In this document: positions 6,061 through 8,320 of the stretch, piece by piece
Numbering within the stretch: position 1 is the stretch's first letter
How the letters are laid out: every line of letters begins with the position of its first letter
Position numbers and translations under genes: made by a program
Source: Candidatus Bathyarchaeota archaeon
Lineage (GTDB): Archaea > Thermoproteota > Bathyarchaeia > Bathyarchaeales > Bathycorpusculaceae
DNA length: 8,320 nucleotides
Reading direction: 5' to 3'
Assembly (NCBI GenBank): GCA_026014845.1
Contig: JAOZHM010000106.1
Coordinates: 1 to 8,320 of the forward strand
Notes under the pieces: generated by a model
Told to the model about the DNA's origin: nothing
The model's database searches: none
The model's input: the letters and a program-made list of their open reading frames with translations, nothing else

Positions 6061-6136
6061 GGAAGCTGACACGCAGCCTAAGCAACGAGCAAGCTCGCTC
6101 TTAGGCCGACGTGCAGCTCAGCTCGTCCCGTTCGCT
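6061..6136 (+). other. attC6, 3' half (downstream exon of the intron)
   Basis: An attC-type stem. AGCTGACACG (6064-6073) pairs with CGTGCAGCT (6110-6118), leaving one extrahelical A (6069) exactly as in the other sites. An inner stem CCTAAG/CTTAGG (6077-6082, 6100-6105) holds a further GAGC/GCTC stem. The right core would be GTT at 6130-6132, but GTTCGCT does not fit GTTRRRY, so R' is degenerate or misplaced. With the 5' half at 5384-5402 it makes an attC of about 95 bp once the intron is removed. Confidence 0.6.
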
Positions 6137-6168
6137 GGATGAAAATATAAAAACGAGGCTGTTTAAAA

Positions 6169-7458
6169 ATGAATGTTCAAACAAGTCACAAGATTATCAG
6201 AGGTGATAGTCGATTTATGATAGAATTACAGGATAAATCTGTTCATCTTGTAATTACGTCACCTCCATATTGGCAATTGAAAGATTATGGAACGAATGAA
6301 CAAATTGGCTTTAATGACAGTTACGAAAATTATATTAACAACTTAAATCTTGTTTGGAAAGAATGCTATCGCGTTCTCGATAATGGTTGCAGACTGTGTG
6401 TAAATATCGGAGATCAATTTGCTCGTTCGGTTTATTATGGAAGGTATAAAGTTATTCCAATAAGAACAGAAATAATAAAATTTTGCGAAAGTATTGGTTT
6501 TGATTATATGGGCGCTATAATTTGGCAGAAAAAAACAACAACTAACACTACTGGGGGTGCCAGTATAATGGGAAGTTTTCCTTTCCCACGCAATGGTATT
6601 CTATCAATTGATTATGAATTTATTTTGTTGTTTAAAAAACTTGGCACTCCAAAAAGACCTTACAAAAAAGACAAGGAACTGTCAAGGATGACAAAAGAAG
6701 AATGGAAGGAATATTTCTCAGGCCATTGGAATTTTGGCGGCGTAAAGCAAGATGGTCATATTGCAATGTTCCCTGAAGAACTTCCAAAAAGATTAATTAA
6801 GATGTTTTCATTTGTCGGAGATAATATTCTTGATCCATTTCTTGGAAGCGGGACAACTTCGCTTGCTGCTAAAAATCTCGACCGAAGTTCAATGGGCTAT
6901 GAAATTAATCATGAATTTATTCCTTATATCAAACAAAAATTACAGGTAGACCAACCAGGACTATTTGGAACCAAATATGAATTTATCGAACAGGAGAGAA
7001 TTGATGTTGATTTTAACAAAGCGATCTGTAAGCTACCATATGTTTTTAAAGATTTTCATGCTTTTGACAAAAAGATTGATCCTAAGGAATTGCAGTTTGG
7101 TTCAAAGATAGATAAAAATGCTCCGAATAGAGAAGAATATTATTCTGTTAAAGAGATTATCAGCCCAGAATATATCAAGTTGAGCAATGGCTTGACGATT
7201 CACTTAATTGGCATAAAGGAGGATGTAACAGCAAACGGAGAAGCGATTGAATTCCTGAAAATAAAAACAAAAAACCAAAAAGTATATATGAAATTCGATA
7301 AGATAAAATATGATGAAGACAACAATCTGTTTTGTTATTTATACCTTAAAAACAAAACATTTTTGAATGTCCACTTGATAAAAAAAGGTCTTGTCTTTGT
7401 TGATGAGCAGGGAGAATATAAACACAAAAATAAATTTTTGAATTTGAGGAAATCATGA
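6169..7458 (+). CDS. DNA methyltransferase (beta class, probably N4-cytosine) with C-terminal SNase-like domain
   Basis: Modification enzyme of the MjaI-type R-M unit. Motif IV TSPPYW (residues 30-35) comes first. Motif I, ILDPFLGSGTT (220-230), comes near the middle, followed by the motif II region MGYEINHEF. This order is that of beta-class enzymes, and SPPYW favours N4-methylcytosine. By its partner, the target is likely CTAG. Residues about 328-420 form an extra domain with the outline of a staphylococcal-nuclease fold (KLSNGLTIHLIGI, then a YLYL-KNKTFLNVHLIKKGLV end). The expected Arg, Asp-Thr, Glu and second Arg of the nuclease site are absent, so I infer DNA binding rather than cutting. 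GAGG at 6155-6158 precedes the ATG. The stop overlaps the endonuclease start. The frame is intact, so it is probably active. Confidence 0.9.
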   Translation: MNVQTSHKIIRGDSRFMIELQDKSVHLVITSPPYWQLKDYGTNEQIGFNDSYENYINNLNLVWKECYRVLDNGCRLCVNIGDQFARSVYYGRYKVIPIRTEIIKFCESIGFDYMGAIIWQKKTTTNTTGGASIMGSFPFPRNGILSIDYEFILLFKKLGTPKRPYKKDKELSRMTKEEWKEYFSGHWNFGGVKQDGHIAMFPEELPKRLIKMFSFVGDNILDPFLGSGTTSLAAKNLDRSSMGYEINHEFIPYIKQKLQVDQPGLFGTKYEFIEQERIDVDFNKAICKLPYVFKDFHAFDKKIDPKELQFGSKIDKNAPNREEYYSVKEIISPEYIKLSNGLTIHLIGIKEDVTANGEAIEFLKIKTKNQKVYMKFDKIKYDEDNNLFCYLYLKNKTFLNVHLIKKGLVFVDEQGEYKHKNKFLNLRKS

Positions 7459-8161
7459 ATAAAGAATGGATTATCGGCTCTGAAGGTCGTAATTTGAAAT
7501 TCAAGAGGGAAACTCTATTAAACTACGGAATGAACAGGTGGGGCTTGAACAAGACATACAGTGTTGGGCCAACATCTAAATTGATAAGAACTTGTGCTCC
7601 AAAGACTTTTGTGAAGAATGGGAAGACTTCTATTTCAATAATGCAAAACAAAAGAAGAAAGATGGCATCAGAATTACAAGAGACTACATAACTGGTTTGG
7701 GTCAGACTCTATATATAAAGATTTCCGAGGTTGTTCAAAACGAGTTAGAATCAATCACTGTGGATGAATGTATTGATTACGCTTATAATTTAGTTCTCAA
7801 TAGAACTTACGAAGGATATAAGGCAGAGATTGATGCTATTTATGGTCAGCTTGAATCAATTGTCAATTGCAAGATAGAACCAGCACCAGATGAATGGGAT
7901 AGAACATATGGGGTTGATTTTTATATAAAAGTGAATGGTAGTTATATAGGTATCCAGATTAAACCAATTTCTTCTGGGTAATCTATCAATCAGTATCAAT
8001 AGGTAGAAATGCATCGAAAAAATCATGAGCGATTTAAAAATGATTTTGGGGGCAATGTGTTTTTCATTTATTCCGTCAAAGGTTCAGGGAAAAAGAAAAA
8101 AATATACAATACAGATGTGATTGACAAAATCATTAAAGAAATAGACCAATTAAGGCACTAA
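7455..8161 (+). pseudogene. Broken MjaI-type restriction endonuclease
   Basis: The sequence matches the MjaI restriction enzyme family (type II, CTAG-cutting): it starts MNKEWIIGSEG, then SVGPTSKLIRTCAPK, EEWEDFYF, KIEPAPDEWDR and GVDFYIKV-IGIQIKP. The last two form the likely PD-(D/E/Q)xK core, with D in VDF and the QIK lysine. The gene starts at the ATGA overlap with the methyltransferase and would be about 235 residues. Three lesions break it: a frameshift at the T-run 7607-7610 (one T too few), a TAA at 7979-7981 and a TAG at 8000-8002 (probably a former TGG). Beyond them the same frame reads to the natural stop at 8159-8161 with family-like sequence (NDFGGNVFFIYSVKGSG). From the internal start at 7592 only a truncated product could be made, so restriction activity is very unlikely. 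Confidence 0.87.
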
Positions 8162-8238
8162 AAAACAGCGAATAAATCGCTGCACCTGACCGCTATTCCG
8201 CTTCGCTCCATAACGGCAGGTGAGCCTGGTCGTTGGGC
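8160..8238 (+). other. attC7, integron recombination site
   Basis: R' is GTTGGGC (8232-8238), perfect. The arms CACCTGACCG (8183-8192) and CGGCAGGTG (8214-8222) pair with one extrahelical A, the same arm pair as attC5. Inner pairing includes GGAGCG-like complements (CGCTATTCCG / CGCTCCATAACG). The left core is poor: AAAAAAC at about 8160-8166 is the best candidate and overlaps the endonuclease stop. Confidence 0.82.
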
Positions 8239-8268
8239 GGCAGCCAGCCTAATGAGAGAGGAGAAGAA

Positions 8269-8320
8269 ATGTCTCAAAACTCTACACTCGGAACATCTAC
8301 AGTCAGACAAACAGCAATAA
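8269..8320 (+). CDS. Start of the next cassette gene, truncated by the window edge
   Basis: An ATG at 8269 with a strong ribosome binding site (GAGAGGAG, 8256-8263, five bases upstream), 31 bases after the R' core of attC7. The 17 visible codons begin MSQNSTLGTSTVRQTAI and stay open to the right edge. They are too few to name a family. The position fits the first gene of the next cassette. Confidence 0.65.
   Translation, partial: MSQNSTLGTSTVRQTAI

Noticed and set aside
7563..7573. Palindrome GTTGGGCCAAC, which contains both R'-like and R''-like cores
   Set aside because: It lies within conserved coding sequence of the MjaI-type gene (VGPTS) and has no paired arms, so it is a chance match.
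7979..8002. Possible stop-codon reassignment or readthrough (TAA and TAG in frame)
   Set aside because: A frameshift also breaks this gene and TGA breaks another, while the intact genes end normally at such codons, so decay is simpler.
1..8320. CRISPR array
   Set aside because: No regularly spaced direct repeats were seen; the recurring palindromes are attC sites of differing sequence and length.

Overview
The window is a stretch of an integron gene-cassette array. Seven attC-type recombination sites (one of them split in two) sit between short, mostly single-gene units that all read on the + strand. Base composition changes sharply from unit to unit: the ABC genes are GC-rich, while the zinc-ribbon, DUF3795-like and restriction-modification units are AT-rich. 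The host is a bacterium, probably environmental. The DrrA/DrrB-like ABC pair would fit Chloroflexota or a similar phylum, but that is a weak guess. No integron integrase, attI or cassette promoter is visible, so this is an interior part of an array or a cluster of attC sites lacking an integrase.

Layout: 1-1414 holds the end of an ABC-transporter ATPase and its overlapping permease. attC1 is at 1492-1619. A small zinc-ribbon protein with ten-residue repeats (1629-2039) ends in attC2 (2034-2102). A small four-helix membrane protein (2125-2523) has its last 16 codons inside attC3 (2473-2531). A leucine-carboxyl-methyltransferase-like gene broken by lesions (2588-3514) ends in attC4 (3566-3644). 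An unrecognised multi-pass membrane protein (3742-4629) ends in attC5 (4716-4842). A Cys-rich DUF3795-like protein (4911-5324) is followed by a sixth attC, which is interrupted by a group II intron at about 5403-6060. A MjaI-type restriction-modification unit (6169-8161) has an intact methyltransferase and a broken endonuclease, and ends in attC7 (about 8160-8238). The first 17 codons of another gene run off the right edge.

The most unusual part is the intron. It has no reverse-transcriptase gene, and its domain IV is a minimal hairpin. Its domain V is split by a 107-bp inverted-repeat insertion flanked by GATGAG direct repeats; removing the insertion restores a domain V of normal length. Three nested events are therefore recorded in one place: cassette recombination, intron insertion into attC, and a MITE-like insertion into the intron.

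The cassettes show no shared pathway, as is usual for integron arrays. The two broken genes (methyltransferase-like and endonuclease) each carry several independent lesions, so they look like decayed cassettes rather than single sequencing errors.
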